Shown: one piece after another, positions 49,068 through 57,985 of the stretch
Layout: each line of letters begins with the position of its first letter
How positions within the stretch are numbered: the stretch's first letter is position 1
Assembly (NCBI RefSeq): GCF_023065955.2
Contig: NW_026622808.1
Coordinates: forward strand, 38,142,475 to 38,206,474
Length of the DNA stretch: 64,000 bases
Source: Ursus arctos
Taxonomy: Eukaryota > Chordata > Mammalia > Carnivora > Ursidae
Direction of reading: 5' to 3'
Program-made: the position numbers and the translations under genes
The notes under the pieces: model-generated
Told to the model about the DNA's origin: nothing
The model's input: the letters and a program-made list of their open reading frames with translations, nothing else
Database searches by the model: none

Positions 49068-51714
49068 GAAAGGCAGGTTCTACAAAGCAAGCCCCCGCTC
49101 TTTTCCTAGAGCTTAGCCACACCTATGAACGCTTCTAAATCTCACTGGAGAGCACAGGAGGATGCACACTGCCTTTCCCTTATCGATTTATATTTCAGGG
49201 ACCAAAAAGAGAAAATGGAATAATATCTAAAAAATAGTCTGATTCTCCTTAGGAACCTCCTTTGAAATGAATAAGAAGATTACCCTATTATTCCAGCAAG
49301 ATTCTTTTCTCCATCCCCCCTGCCCTTAAGCTTTGTCATTTCAGTGCATTCAGGACTCTGCTTCCATAATAACAATGATTTCATTTGACAAATATGTTGC
49401 ATTTCATTCTGTAGGATCTTCAGCCTTTGACAAACAAACATTCGCTTTGCTGAGGACTAAGAGCCACTAATGGAGTGAAACCTGAAAACCCTTCAGAAAA
49501 GAATAATGAACCCCACTCTGTCTCCCGGGGGTAATTTAGTAGGTAGATTAGGCAACACTTGATTAAGGGTAAACCTCTCTTTTCCATAGAAATATATTGT
49601 GTTTGTATAGAGGGGCTGTGTGAAGTGGAGGATTAGGTCACAAATCCTCAAGAAAAAGCAGAAGACGTTTCTCAGAAGAAACATGCGAGTTACTGCACAT
49701 TTGGAAAAACAAGTAATACTTTATTGGGAGGAAAGAAGAAAAACCCCACATACAACAGTTTTATTTACACGATTTCACTTAACTTCTTGGAACATTTCTA
49801 ACAAATGGTTAGTTCCCAAATACACTGCACAGGACGCCTTGTCACCCCTGACAGTCCGTGAGTTACTACAAAGAGTAACGACTCAACTCAAGGCTACCAG
49901 AACTGATTGTTAAATAAGATTTTCCGAGAGTGCCTATAGGGAGCTGCTACAACAAAAGTCGTCTTTGGCTCGTGAGGGATTATAGTGTGAAAGAAAAACA
50001 AATGTCAACATAAATCCCCAAGGAAAGAAAGCACTTCTGTACTAAACCTCAGTCCTACCCTCCAATGTTCTGTGTCTTCCACAGACTTGCAAATACTTGA
50101 GTATTTCTTGTTGTCTGAAACCATGAAGAGTCTGGAAATGTTGGATGTGGCTCAGTCCACATTTCAACAACACGATAGAATTTATTCACAGTTTAATGGA
50201 ACGTCCCAATCTCTACCCATCAACATAGAAAATTGCAAGGCAAACAAAACACTTTGCAATGTTAAAAAATAATAATATTAAATTCTAAGGCAAATTTGAA
50301 CAAATGTGGATTTTTCTTTTAAACCTGTTTTCAGATGACTTTTCCCACCCTTTCATATGTTGAACAAGATGGCTGAAATGGAGCCTCCCTAAATCACTCT
50401 ACACTGTACCTACAGAACAGCCATGAAAAACCAGGAACTAAATAAACGTGTTTTGACAATGATGAATCTCTTAACTCTGCTGGTCAGGTTTCTTCTAATG
50501 GCAGTACTTAGAAGTGTACCATAACACATGAACATAGATCACAGTTAGAGTTACAATTTTAAACTTAGGGAATTGAAAGAGAAATGAACTCAGTGACTTG
50601 GAGAGATGAACATACAGATATGAGGCTTAAAAATTGCTGCTTAAATCATATGTATCCCTCTGCAAAGAAACAACTTACCAACGCTTGGGAACTTCACAAT
50701 GAACTATACGTTTTGCTGAAAGCAATGCATTTTTTTTTTTTTTTTTTTTGAGGTTTATGTTGTTTGTTACACTTCCTCGGTTAGCTGACCCCAACTCTAA
50801 TTGGAGAAGCAAAGTAAAGGAAGTCTCCTTGGCAAAAAGATATGGATATACAGACTCACACAAATTGAAAAATAAAATCGTCTTTCTAGCTTTTCTCATT
50901 TTTTAGAACTCTACTAAAAGGATAAGAATAAATGGGAACATTCATTTGCTTTTTAAACTGATCACACTTGGGTTTAACCACTGGCAGAGAAGAAACTTTA
51001 CAGTTCCCTGGGAACCTATAATTTGGAAACGGAAGCACACAAGAACAGACTTTAGTTTTCAGGCAATAAATTGAAGAGAATTCTGCAGACATACAACAGA
51101 AAAAGAGCATAAAATATTGGCTTGTGCATTTCTTAGAATGTTAGTTCATTAACTCGATAACTGCACAGAGAAAAACGCAGCCAAAATCTACAACGACATC
51201 CAATGGGATTTCAAATTGGCATATTTACTCAGCAAGAAATAGCTAGAGGTTGGGGGTAGGGGATGGGAAAGCATCCCATTCTGGTAATGACGATTTAGTG
51301 AGAATCTCCGGAAAGACACCTTGTTGAAAAATCTCCATGCAGTCTCTAATGGGACACACAGAAGCCCAAAGCCCCAAGGCCAGACATAAATATCATCCTC
51401 CATAATCTGTGTCCTGGGGAATAGTTCTACAGAATTATACAAAAAAATCACGATCTTTTACATTTACCTTTCGCACACAACTCAACATAAACTTGAAAAA
51501 TGTTTTAATTTTTCCTCCTTATTGCCCAATATGTTGTTTAATGCTTTATTGGAAACTTTCATTTACTGGTGTGTGCTCTATATCTGTATTACTCATCAGT
51601 ATAAAATAGTTCCTAAGGATTTGTTGGATGATACTCCCAATGGTCACTGTCTTCTATGGTTAAATGCTCATTATCAGTCTCTCTGGAGGAAAGCTTTAGT
51701 AACTGAACCCTACA
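49068..51714. other. Repeat-poor unique intronic block
   Basis: About 2.6 kb with no recognised transposon. It has a T run at 50730-50749 and a minus-strand AATAAAG at 49719-49725. A minus-strand open frame at 51188-51451 starts 40 nt upstream of a TTCCCCAG acceptor-like site. None of this is enough to call an exon. Confidence 0.4.
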
Positions 51715-51915
51715 TAGATCAGGTACTGTGCTAGGTCCTTTCATAAAGCTCATCTTATTTAACCCTCCCAGGGTGATAGAGATTGTAATTCCTACTTACA
51801 GATGAAAAAAAGTGAGAGTCAGAGAGGTTCCCTAACTTACTCAAAGTCCTGAGCTGATAATAATAAGGGCCAATATTTGAAAACTGGGCAGTTAAGCTCC
51901 AGGGTTCTTGATCTT
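51715..51915 (-). repeat. MIR SINE
   Basis: CAGGTACTGTGCTAGGTCC, ATTTAACCCTCCCAGGGTG, GAGAGTCAGAGAGGTTCCC and AAGCTCCAGGGTTCTTGAT follow reverse MIR. Confidence 0.85.
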
Positions 51916-52494
51916 TCCCTTCTTGCTCTCCTTACCAAATTCTCCAAAACATGATTGTAGGCATTTCCTCTGAGGAATAATAATTCAAGGTATTTGAGGT
52001 ATTTTCAGATAAAAAAAGGACTCAGGACAAATGCACTAAACTGCCCTCTCTCTTGGATGGATCAAGCTAAGCTAGCCAGGGTGCTAGTCTCTTTACTTGT
52101 ATCACATGAACCCAGTGGGACCAGAGTGCAGGGCTGAACAGTAGAGGCTACAAGTCAATGGTCAGTTCATCTGCACATGTGTTTCACTGGACCCAGAGTA
52201 TTTAAAAAAATGCACCAAATCCATAGATTTCACATAAAAATTATATTTTATGGCAATCAGAGAGTCCTTCAACCTAGGCCCACCTTTATGGCAGCATTCG
52301 GTCAAAGCTTAGCGGTCTCAATTCCTTTTGGTGAGCCGTGGGCTCCTGAGTTCCTCACAGCCCCTACCACCCTCTATCATATCCATATACTAAGGCCACT
52401 GTAGCTATAATTTTTCATTATGTTTATGTTACTGTTCTTTTCTTACGTAGAGAAATATTTCTCTAAATCTTGTCTCTTTTGACAGTTTGAATGA
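51916..52494. other. Unique intronic sequence
   Basis: Nothing recognised. Confidence 0.45.
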
Positions 52495-52962
52495 TTGGTC
52501 TCAAGTCCTCACCCTTCCTTGTATCTGCCCCTTTAAAATGGTCTCTTCATGGGTAGAGTGTACTTCCCTAATCCCTGCTTATTTGCTCAGTGATGCGGCT
52601 TGCTTTGGCCAGTGGGGTGGGGTGAAAATCACAGTGTCAGTTTAAGGCTAGGCCTTATGAGACCTTTCGAGTTTTTGCTTACTCTCTTGTGCCTCTGCTA
52701 CTGTGATCAGAAGAGTTTCCCCCTGTGGCAATGACCCCCTTCAGCCTTGGTCTCAGAATAAATATATGTGGAATGGAGCTACCACAGCCCCCCCACAGAC
52801 CTGCAGTGAGGAACAGGAATGCCTATTCAAGCCCACCTTGGAGAAGCTGAGCCACTTAGTCAATCTGAAAAATCTGTGACAATAACTATTGATGCTTTAA
52901 AGTCAGAGTTTGGGGATGATTTGCTACACAACATTATTATGGCAACTGCTAACTGATACAGC
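52495..52962 (+). mobile_element. MLT1-type LTR (ERVL-MaLR), solitary
   Basis: GGCTTGCTTTGGCCAGTGGG, TAAGGCTAGGCCTTATGAG, GAAGCTGAGCCACTTAGTC and the end TGGCAACTGCTAACTGATACA fit MLT1. No internal viral genes present. Confidence 0.85.
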
Positions 52963-53015
52963 TCTACCAAAAATTTAAATTAAGACAGGTTGAAAGAATG
53001 AGACATCATTCTGAC

Positions 53016-53455
53016 TTTCTGATTACCCCCCCTTTCTTTATCCCTTTCTTCTCCGACCAATCTTCCTAGTTCTTATGCTCCATAGATGAGAGAAACCATA
53101 TGATATTGTCTTTCTCTGCTTGACTTATTTCACTTAGCATTATCTCCTCCAGTGCCGTCCATGTTGCAGCAAATGTTGAGAAATCGTTCTTTTTGATAGC
53201 TGAGTAATATTCCATTGTATATATGGAGGAATGAAGCACGAGAGACTATGGACTCTGAGAAACAAACTGAAGGCTTCAGAGAGGAGGGGGGTGGGGGAAT
53301 GGGATAAGCTGGTGATGAGTAGTAAGGAGGGCACGTATTGCATGGTGCACTGGGTGTTATATGCAACTAATGAATCATCGAACTTTACATCAAAAACCAG
53401 GGATGTACTGTATGGTGACTAACATAATATAATAAAAAAACACTAAAAAAAAAAA
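53016..53455 (+). mobile_element. Young L1 3' end with 5' inversion (twin-priming structure)
   Basis: 53016-53226 is L1 ORF2 end and proximal 3' UTR in minus orientation (TTCTGATTACCCCCC, CTTGACTTATTTCACTTAGC, GAGTAATATTCCATTGTATA). At 53227 the strand switches and the next L1 segment continues in plus orientation (GGAATGAAGCACGAGAGAC to GGTGACTAACATAATA) with an A tail. The two parts are adjacent in the normal L1 order, as in a 5' inversion during target-primed reverse transcription. No convincing target duplication was found. Confidence 0.93.
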
Positions 53456-53524
53456 GAATTTGAAAATAAGAAAAATCACATTGACCACTGAACATTACAA
53501 TATGGAAATAAAAGGTAATGACTC

Positions 53525-53528
53525 AAAA

Positions 53529-53562
<34 letters not shown>
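53525..53562. repeat. (AAAT)n microsatellite
   Basis: About nine AAAT units, some 70 bp downstream of the L1 tail. Confidence 0.95.
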
Positions 53563-53563
<1 letters not shown>

Positions 53564-54604
53564 GACATCATAATTTTTTCTTACATGCAAACCTGTTTCC
53601 TATTTATGCTAATAGCCTAGACCCTGGAGGCATCTGAGTTTGCAATTCCTGCCATAAAACTATAAACCTAAGAGCTAAAGAAGGTTGGGTTTGTGAAATG
53701 TTTCTTCGCATGACTGTATATCCAGATTGGACTGAAATAGCCCAGTTTTTGCCTGTTGCTATTATGTTCGGGTTTGAATACATTCAACTTTGTCTCCAAT
53801 TATCATAACTAGTTGAATCTCTTCAATCTCTCTTTTGGAACCTCATCCAACAGCTATTATTGTTGCAGAAAATACTCTACCTGAGATTTTTCTGGATATG
53901 ATACCTATTTGGTTGATCAAAATCATTAAGTCAGCATGTCCAACCCTAATAAAAAACTAGTATAGAATAAACCAAATTTAGTAGGTGCCAATCCCACAAC
54001 TACTAACCAATCAACCAACTGTCCAACCAAACAAACTGGACCCCAGCTCACAGACACTTAGTAATAAGGCTTGAGAAGCTAACTCATAAGCAGGAAATAC
54101 TTAAAACAACAGTGATATTAAAAAATCAAATGCCCCAAGAAAGGAAAGTTCTGTCTTCAGAAGGCAGTAATTACTGCATCTGAGTACATCTGCTTAACAA
54201 TCCAAGAAAGTGGGAGTTTCACTCTCTATTAACCTTAACCAGAGACATTTTCATCAAAATTAATCGTGATTACTTTTTATTGCATTTCAAATACTATCCT
54301 TTATTTGGGGTGGTCAGGAATGCAACTAAGCAATTCCAGACCATGCTATCTTTTATGAATAGGTCTATGAGGTAGTTATCAAGAGGCCCCTTATAAAAAT
54401 ATTGCTATGCAAAAGTTCATGAGTCAAAACAAGACATTAATTTCCATAACTGATGTGTCCTTAGAAAAGAAATGACTATATATAGAAAAGACAGCAAGTC
54501 TGATGCTCAATGCATATCAGAGTAGAACTGTATAAATGTCCACACATATCACAGACAACAATTTCACAAAATGTTCCTTTTACCTTTCCTTTGTTATCAT
54601 AATA
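53563..54604. other. Unique intronic sequence
   Basis: No gene or clear repeat; an AACCAA-rich stretch is near 54004-54040. Confidence 0.45.
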
Positions 54605-54850
54605 ACAATTAATCATTAATACTTATTGTGAGCATAGCTGATGCCAAGTACAATTCTAAATTCTTTATTATGCATTGACTCTTTAATCCTCAGAGCAACT
54701 CTGGAGTTGATGCAATTATTATTATTCCCATTTTACAGATGAGGAAACTGAAATGAGGGAGAGTAAGTCACCTGCCCAAAGACATTCAATGAGTAAATTC
54801 TGAAGCTTGAAATGAAGCTCTGGGCATTCTAGCTCCAGAGTTAAAGAAAG
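54605..54850 (-). repeat. MIR SINE, near full length
   Basis: CCCATTTTACAGATGAGGAA, GGGAGAGTAAGTCACCTGCC and GCATTCTAGCTCCAGAG in reverse MIR order. Confidence 0.92.
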
Positions 54851-54899
54851 ATGGTAACACTTACCTCACTGACAACTGACACCATAATCAATCGGTCTG

Positions 54900-55095
54900 C
54901 TATGTTTTGTGCCCTACTGTACCTTGCTTTACACAGATTCTATGCCTTTGCAGACAGTTCTCTTTCTTGGAGTGCCTTCCCTACTGCTGTGTCCCTCCCA
55001 TGTCAGCTCTAATTCCGTTCGCTCCGAAGACTCTCTGCCACTCCACTGTTTTCTTGTCATCCTCTTTTAGAACTCTTTTCCTGAACTTTCATCTT
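54900..55095 (+). repeat. L2 fragment
   Basis: TCTTTCTTGGAGTGCCTTCC, CCTCCCATGTCAGCTC and TCTGCCACTCCACTG fit L2. Confidence 0.65.
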
Positions 55096-55228
55096 CTAAA
55101 CATGGTCAGATCTAAGTTTGAGTCCTGGCTCTGCCACTTACTAGCTAAGTAATTTTGGGCAAGTTATGTAACCCCTCAGAGCCTCCTTCTTCTCCTATAT
55201 CAAATCGGATAACAGCTTATCTCCCCAT

Positions 55229-55712
55229 ATGATGGCTGTAGTGGATCTCTATGTTTTTACTGTCCAGCATCCCTTCTAGTAACAGACTCCTTTCCTTCTT
55301 GTGTGAGGTCACCTGTTCCCACTCTCAGCCCATAGGATTTGGGCGTGGCTAACCTCTATTCCCTAGGTTCCAGGTGATCACACCCTGGCCTGGCGAATAT
55401 ATGCATTCTTTCAGGTATGAACTTTTGCTAGAACCTTTCTCCTCTCCAAGCATGACTACACTCACACTGGAGGCTGGCTGCTGGTGGCCATGGTTGGCAT
55501 CACTGTGGACAGCTCCTAAGAATCAGGGCAACAAAGAATAGAGTGCACCTATTAGTAGAATGTAGACAGATTTCTGATGCCAGTGTTGGGATATCTGAGT
55601 GTAGTCAGGCCTGAAGTTCACCTTGGCCTTTTTAGCTAACTGATTCCCTTTTTTGCTTACTTCAGATTGAGCTGTGTTCCTATCAATTGCAACTAAGAGT
55701 CCCAACTAACCC
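55229..55712 (+). repeat. LTR-like ancient repeat inserted in the MIR
   Basis: The 3' side (CCCTTTTTTGCTTACTTCAG, then GAGCTGTGTTCCTATCAATTG, CAACTAAGAGTCCCAACTAA) resembles a common mammalian LTR-type end. Family left open; no coding content. Confidence 0.55.
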
Positions 55713-55740
55713 AGCTCATATAAGAATTAAATAGATGCTG

Positions 55741-55944
55741 GGGCGCCTGGGTGACTCAGTCAGTTAAGTGTCTGCCTTCAGCTCAGGTCATGATCTTGAG
55801 GTCCTGGGATCAAGCCTCACCTTGGGCTCCCTGCTCAGTGGGAAGTCTGCTTCTCCCTCTCCATCCCTGCCACCCACTTGTGCTCTCTCTTTCTCTCACT
55901 CGCTCTGCTCTTTCTCTCAAATAAATAAATGAAATCTTAAAAAA
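55741..55944 (+). mobile_element. SINEC element
   Basis: Head GGCGCCTGGGTGACTCAGTC, GGTCCTGGGATCAAGCC, CT-rich part, AAATAAATAAATGAAATC tail. AAGAATTAAATAGATGCTG (55722-55740) and a one-mismatch copy (55945-55963) flank it. Confidence 0.95.
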
Positions 55945-56030
55945 AAGAATTAAATAGGTGCTGCAAAGTACATATCATAGTACCCAGTATTACGAAAAGT
56001 TCAATAAATGATAACTACTACTGTGATTAT

Positions 56031-57306
56031 TCCTCTACATTAGTTTCTTGAAGGCTGACTCCAGCTCTACCAAGTGTAAAATCACCAACATTGTGGTGAA
56101 GAACAAATGAGAATATATGCCTGGCAAGGCAATAAGATGTTCTACAAATTTTAATTCTCGTGATCTCAGTCTGTAGGCTCCAATCTAATATCTTGTATGA
56201 TTGGTAGGGAAACTAAGCCCCAAATCCTGGGACAAGAACATTGAGAAAGCTGTGGATTCAAATAAGCTACCAGTCCATGCTTAGGTGTTCCCAAGCCTGA
56301 ACAAAAGACTTGATGCTACTATTGTGCTATCGAAATCAGCCATCCATGCAAAGGGCCTTGATTGAAACCATTAAGGCACCTCTAGGACACAGAGAAAAAA
56401 GAAACTAATATTGACTAAGTAACCTTCATGTGCCATGCTCTGTGCAAGACATTTCCTTGTATTTCCTAATCTAGAATAATTATTTATTTCCCCTTTGGTC
56501 AATTAAAAAGATGAACTGTGAGTACATATTGAAACTATCTAACTTCTTCTATCTCCAAGGAGGAAACCTAATATATAACTGGAGAAAGACACTAATTAAT
56601 AAGCAAAATTTAACATGAACTCTGGCCAAGTTGAACTTGAACTGTTCTGTTTAAAGGCACACTGGAATAAATAAAGGAACTTCAAAGCAAATGCCCTGTT
56701 TTAGCCTGAATGTTTTATTGAGCACATGGGGAGCACTCCTTTGCCAAAAATAGGGATGGTTAATGAGGAAAAATTGGTGTTTTCAGTCAGCCAGTTGGTT
56801 TCTGAGATAGGGCTGTCCATTCAGAGATAACTATATTCCACAGAGAAGACAGAATAATGATCTGCGTCAGAGCTTCAGAGTTTTAAACAAAACAAAACCA
56901 GTTTTGTAAACTGAGATCAACTTAATGCATCCTTTTTCAAATACCTTCCGTGATAATATGCATACATTTCCCTTCTACTAACGCCAAAATCACTGAAATA
57001 TAATTCTAAAAGGAGAACATTTCTATGTTTTAAGCTTCTTGCCAACTCTATAAACGCAGCCCTTACCTTTAAAGTGAGACTGTGCAGTACTAAAGTTTCC
57101 ACCATAATCAGCTCTTCTTGGGCAGCATTCTGAAAATGATGCTTCACAGTTGTAAAGACCTATTGGGTTCTCTGGGAGTATATTGTTCATACTGAACTCA
57201 GAGCTAAAGCAAGTCTCCCATTTCTGTTCATATTTTTCCACAGTAACGGCTATATGTCAGAGACAGTCAATCTCCAATTATTTAGGTTTTAAGAGAAGAA
57301 CCCTGA
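56031..57306. other. Unique intronic sequence directly downstream of the ERC2 exon
   Basis: No transposon recognised in the 1.3 kb after the donor site. Open frames on the minus strand (56917-57241) are taken as intronic because they lack splice sites and family resemblance. Confidence 0.5.
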
Positions 57307-57312
57307 GCTCAC
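57307..57312 (-). other. ERC2: Splice donor of the ERC2 exon
   Basis: The exon ends CAG and the intron begins GTGAGC on the minus strand, close to the U1 consensus. The reading frame makes this a phase-0 intron. It is the main reason for ending the exon at 57313 although the reading frame stays open past it. Confidence 0.9.
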
Positions 57313-57448
57313 CTGCAAGTGTTGTGAGTTGTCAGCCATGCTATCTTCTCGCCTGCGGACTTCTTCCAGTAATTGAGCATTTTTCTTCTTTTCCAACTGT
57401 TGATTGTGCTTGAGGTTGGCCACCTTCTTATTCTGATCCTTCATATGC
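57313..57448 (-). CDS. ERC2: ERC2 internal coding exon (partial gene)
   Basis: This is a single internal exon of 136 bp read on the minus strand. The first base (57448) completes a codon begun in the previous exon, and 45 codons follow, starting HMKDQNKKVANLKH and ending EEVRRREDSMADNSQHLQ. The peptide is rich in K, E, Q, N and R with heptad-like spacing and no proline, as expected for a long coiled coil. I recognise it as the ELKS/CAST family; the stretch NQQLEKKKNAQLLEEV fits ERC2, whereas the paralogue ERC1 differs at several of these positions. Family knowledge: ERC2 (CAST/ELKS2) is a scaffold of the presynaptic active zone that binds RIM, Bassoon/Piccolo, liprin-alpha and Munc13 complexes through its coiled coils. 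The frame is open throughout and is bounded by a TTAG acceptor and a CAG/GTGAGC donor. No neighbouring exon lies in the window, which fits the very large ERC2 introns. The identification is from memory, not from an alignment. Confidence 0.93.
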
Positions 57449-57477
57449 CTAAGAAAAGTCAGCAGAGTGTGGTTAAA
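57449..57477 (-). other. ERC2: Splice acceptor region of the ERC2 exon
   Basis: On the minus strand the intron ends CTTTTCTTAG with the AG at 57450-57449. The pyrimidine tract is short. A CTGAC branch-like motif has its A at 57459, only 11 nt from the exon, which is closer than usual. A TTTAACC motif at 57477-57471, about 25 nt upstream, is a better-placed branch site. The preceding intron is phase 2. Confidence 0.85.
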
Positions 57478-57584
57478 TTCAACCACTGGAAGATCAGATG
57501 TTATCACAACAGAAGTAGTAAGGATAGAATATATTGATATGGATCCAGGAAAAGCTGAAACTTCAGAATATTCCATTCATTCCA

Positions 57585-57985
57585 CCACAAGTATGTATTG
57601 AGCACCCACTTAATGCCAAGTGCCAGGATGGCACTGGGGCTGCCACGGTGAATGAGACATGTATAGTCTTCACCCAACTCATGGAGCTTGAAGTCCAGTG
57701 AGAGAGACAGACCAGTACCAAGGAGACAAAACTTAGGTTTCCTAATGGAGAGGAAATAAATGGCATGCTGTGACAGATGATGATGTGCATTGCATGTGTG
57801 GACAGGCATGGGGTAGGAAGATGACTTTAGGCACTGTGGCCAGGAAACCTCCCTAAGGAGACAAGACAGTGGGAAAGACTCCAAGGAGCCAGCCAAGAAA
57901 TCACCAGTGGAGGTGCTCCCCAAGTGGAGGGAACAGCAAGAGCAATTACCAAGGCAAGAAAGGACCAACTACTTCTAGGAACTGG
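57585..57985 (+). repeat. Ancient mammalian repeat beside the ERC2 exon
   Basis: GTATTGAGCACCCACTTAATG, GCCAAGTGCCAGGATGGCACTG, TGGAGCTTGAAGTCCAGTGAG and AGCAAGAGCAATTACCAAGG follow a common old repeat (L3 or MIR-related suspected). It begins about 135 bp upstream of the exon in gene orientation. The 154-codon minus frame 57504-57968 is mostly this repeat. Confidence 0.65.

Larger units (their letters stand above)
55105..56030 (+). repeat. MIR SINE split by two later insertions
   Basis: The 5' half is at 55105-55228 (TTGAGTCCTGGCTCTGCCAC, TTTTGGGCAAGTTATGTAACC) and the 3' half at 55713-55740 plus 55964-56030 (ATAAGAATTAAATAG, ATCATAGTACCCAGTATTACG, AGTTCAATAAATGATAACTAC). The gap is filled by an LTR-like repeat and a SINE. 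Confidence 0.75.
1..57312 (-). other. ERC2: ERC2 intron downstream of the exon (partial)
   Basis: Everything left of the exon is interpreted as one intron (or its 5' part) of ERC2 on the minus strand. No stretch in these 57 kb gives a second coiled-coil coding exon with splice sites, and the histidine-rich ERC2 C-terminus is not present. The interval is filled with repeats and non-coding unique sequence listed separately. Confidence 0.75.

Noticed and set aside
50730..50749. Processed pseudogene on the minus strand ending in a 20-A tail
   Set aside because: No target duplication, no recognised parent gene and no good polyadenylation signal near the tail.
57289..57576. Extending the ERC2 coding region over the whole 95-codon open frame
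   Set aside because: The extra residues on both sides lack coiled-coil character, and the TTAG acceptor and GTGAGC donor bound the true exon.
57504..57968. 154-codon minus-strand open frame beside the ERC2 exon
   Set aside because: Most of it is the ancient repeat at 57585-57985, and it lies upstream of the splice acceptor in the intron.
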